DNA from: Hyperoodon ampullatus
Taxonomy: Eukaryota; Chordata; Mammalia; Artiodactyla; Ziphiidae
Direction of reading: 5' to 3'
DNA: 64,000 nt
NCBI GenBank assembly: GCA_949752795.1
Contig: OX457071.1
Span: forward strand, 26,954,800 to 27,018,799
Shown here: positions 61,960-64,000 of the stretch, piece by piece
Layout of the letters: every line of letters begins with the position of its first letter
How positions within the stretch are numbered: the stretch's first letter is position 1
The notes under the pieces: model-generated
Databases searched by the model: none
Seen by the model: only the letters and a program-made list of their open reading frames with translations
Told to the model about the DNA's origin: nothing
Position numbers and translations under genes: made by a program

Positions 61960-62290
61960 CTAGTCTTTGGGAAAGAAAGGACACTAACTTTAAGGACACA
62001 TAAAGCATTTTGTGTCCTGCTTTCGTTGTGCTCCACTTTTTTCACTTAACATTATATCATGTGTTTTTCATGCTATTCAAAGGCATCACTTTTAATAGCC
62101 ACATGCTATTTGTTTAAGTGTAGACAAATTTCTTAACTGTGCCTCTATGTTTTGACTTACACTTTGTTTCCAACTGTTATTATAAATAATACGTGAACAT
62201 CTTTAGACACAATGTTTTTTCTTTATTTCCCAATGATACGTTCTCAAAAGTGAAATTCCTGGGTCACAGAGATGTTTTAAGTGTTCATGT
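61960..62290 (-). mobile_element. Old L1M fragment
   Basis: 'cttaacattatatcatgtgt', 'tttccaactgttattataaa' and 'gtgaaattcctgggtcacag' are antisense old-L1 3' region. Confidence 0.65.
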
Positions 62291-62299
62291 ATTTAAAGT

Positions 62300-62460
62300 A
62301 ACTCAGCATAGTAAAATGAACAGACGTCTTAACTGAAATCCAGAGATGTGAGTTCTAATCCCAGCATTTTTTCTAAGTTACTTGGTAACTTGGTCAAATG
62401 AGTTCGCTGCTCTGGTCTTCAGTTTCCTCACCTATAGTATAAGGATGACTGAACTAAATT
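62300..62460 (+). mobile_element. MIR SINE
   Basis: 'gagatgtgagttctaatccc' and 'cttcagtttcctcacctata'. Confidence 0.8.
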
Positions 62461-62479
62461 ATTTTAGGGTCTTAGGGTT

Positions 62480-63070
62480 CCTACTTTGGTTATCTATGAC
62501 TGCATAACAAATCACCTCAAAACCTAGTGTCTTAACACTCATTCCGTTATTTCTCATGATTCTGTGGGTTGACTGGAGGTCAGCTGTATGGTTCTTCTGC
62601 TGGTCTTGCCTGTAGTTCCTCAGGCAACTTCAGTCAAATAGTGGCTGCATATTCAGTTTCAAAGATGGAATGTCCAAAATGGCTTCATTCATGTGCCTGG
62701 CACCTTGGCAGGGATAGCTAGGCTTAGGTGGGATACTGGGGCAGCTGGATTTCTTCCTCTCTCTCTGTCTCTCTCTCCCTCTCCCTCTCTATCTTTTTTG
62801 GTCTCTGTCTCTATTTCCATACAGACTCAGAGTGCCTTCTCTTCATATATCCTTCCTATATAGTATCTTCATGAGGTCTCTCCTTCAGAACAATATGACC
62901 TGTTACATGACTGCTCAGGCTTTCGGAAATGCAAACACATTGTCACTTCTACCCCATTCTATTGGGAAAGCAAGTCACAGGATCAGCTCAGCTTCAATGT
63001 GAAGAGGGCAGTACAAGATCTTGAATATTGGGAGGCATGGTTCGTTAGAGGCCATCTTTGGTGAGTAGCT
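62480..63070 (-). mobile_element. MLT1-type MaLR LTR
   Basis: 'atgactgcataacaaatcac', 'ctcaaaacctagtgtcttaa' and 'gggttgactggaggtcagct' are the antisense MLT1 start. Contains a (CT)n tract at 62,755-62,790. Confidence 0.7.
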
Positions 63071-64000
63071 GTCACATAGTATGTGACTAGAACAGTGTCT
63101 TCCAAGGTCTAGGATATTAATTGTGTGAAGATTGTAATCCATGTATAGCAAGTACGGGTAGCATTCGGGACAGTGTGGTGAGTCTCTATTGTCAAAGATG
63201 TTCATTTCACCAGAACACTCAATTCTCAACCCTTCTGGGGGGAAAAAGTGCACTCTGTAATTTTCTCCAAATAATTACACTATGTTCTTTGTGTTGACAA
63301 TCTCCACATTTACATGTCAGCCCTCAGCTGCCCAGAAGATATAAATAGATTGAAGCTCCCCATACCCTACCCTAAAGAGAGTACATGGGAGGAGATTCAC
63401 CCTGTCTGAAAGTAACTGAGTTCCCTCATGTGGAGTTTAGAGGAAGGTGAATCTGACTGGATTTTACTGATTCTCCACATGATTGGGGAAATCAGAAAGA
63501 GATTAACCAAAAGTGAGTCCCCAGAGTAATGGAAAATGAAACAGCTTTGCCTAGCCTCTCCTAATAAAAGATAAAAATCCTTTCAATAGATTAATTTTGT
63601 TACTTGATAGCTGAATATATACACTAAATTCAATAGAACTGAGACTGCCAGGCTGTGACAAAACCAAATAACAGCAAACAAAAAACAAAGCCAGACTCAG
63701 TAGTATTCTATTAATCCTCAGTGCCAGATTACACATGCTTGAGGAGAATATGCTTTTTCTCCCACGCTATGGAAAATGGCAGCTTCTTATTAAGTCTATC
63801 TCTTAAAACTTAAACATTTGCTCTTTTCCCCCCACTGCTTAGCAGTGAGAGCTAAAGCGTCTGGAGCATTTTATTTATTTACATGGCATTTGCCTTGACA
63901 TTTTCCAAGTAATAATACATAGTAACAGAGACATATGAGAGTTCTGTATCATCCTTTCCCTCAGGGCTAACCGGGCAGGAATAGACCTCTAATGCAAAAA
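63071..64000. other. Unassigned sequence to window end
   Basis: No gene or clear repeat. Minus-strand frames at 62,975-63,253 and 63,551-63,736 show no family signature. Confidence 0.35.

Overview
The window looks like an intergenic stretch of a cetacean nuclear genome, with no intact host protein-coding gene that I can support. The lineage call rests on repeats. Fifteen copies or fragments of tRNA-derived CHR-type SINEs carry the 'cttccctggtggcgcagtgg' head and the 'gagaggcccgcgtaccgc' tail before an A-run, which is the whale/dolphin (and hippo) SINE family. I see no ruminant BovB or Bov-tA and no pig PRE-1. Almost everything else recognisable is L1, L2, MIR, MaLR/ERVL-type LTRs or microsatellite.

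Layout. 1-700: unassigned flank. 715-2821: a full-length processed retrocopy of ZCCHC10, bounded by a 12-bp target-site duplication (TSD), with its coding frame shifted near the C-terminus. 2.8-17.9 kb: mostly old repeats and AT-rich unassigned sequence, including MIR, L2, L1M pieces, an MLT1 LTR and another LTR. 17.9-19.1 kb: an inverted duplication with GT and CA repeats in its two arms and a SINE inserted in one arm. 19.1-20.5 kb: an unusually CpG-rich block with a CCAAT box and a strong 5' splice-site match; it is the only promoter/exon-like segment. 20.75-22.55 kb: an inverted-end L1 fragment followed by a 5'-truncated L1.

24.0-33.4 kb: an old antisense L1M, split by a 6.47-kb minus-strand insertion. 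That insertion holds a decayed near-full-length L1, three later SINEs and about 475 bp of apparent 3'-transduced DNA. 33.7-44.8 kb: old L1, SINEs, L2 and an MLT1 LTR. 44,869-50,800: a young L1 inserted into an L2, with a perfect 17-bp TSD. Its ORF1 is intact. Its ORF2 is open except for one in-frame TAG, and it also has an Asp-to-Asn change in the endonuclease SDH motif. About 130 bp of foreign-looking DNA lies between its 5' TSD and its recognisable 5' end. 50.8-64 kb: L2, three SINEs, a small L1, LTRs, MIRs and some repeat-free islands, one of which may be conserved regulatory DNA.

The sequences do not work together as an operon or pathway. Their relation is a nested insertion history: L2/MIR/L1M first, then LTRs, then the minus-strand L1, then SINEs and the plus-strand L1. 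I found no evidence for a new enzymatic or defence system. The most unusual items are the composite L1 events (5' capture, 3' transductions, inverted duplication) and the CpG-rich block. Repeat boundaries are by eye and may be off by tens of bases. Family names come from recognising consensus wording, not from a database search.
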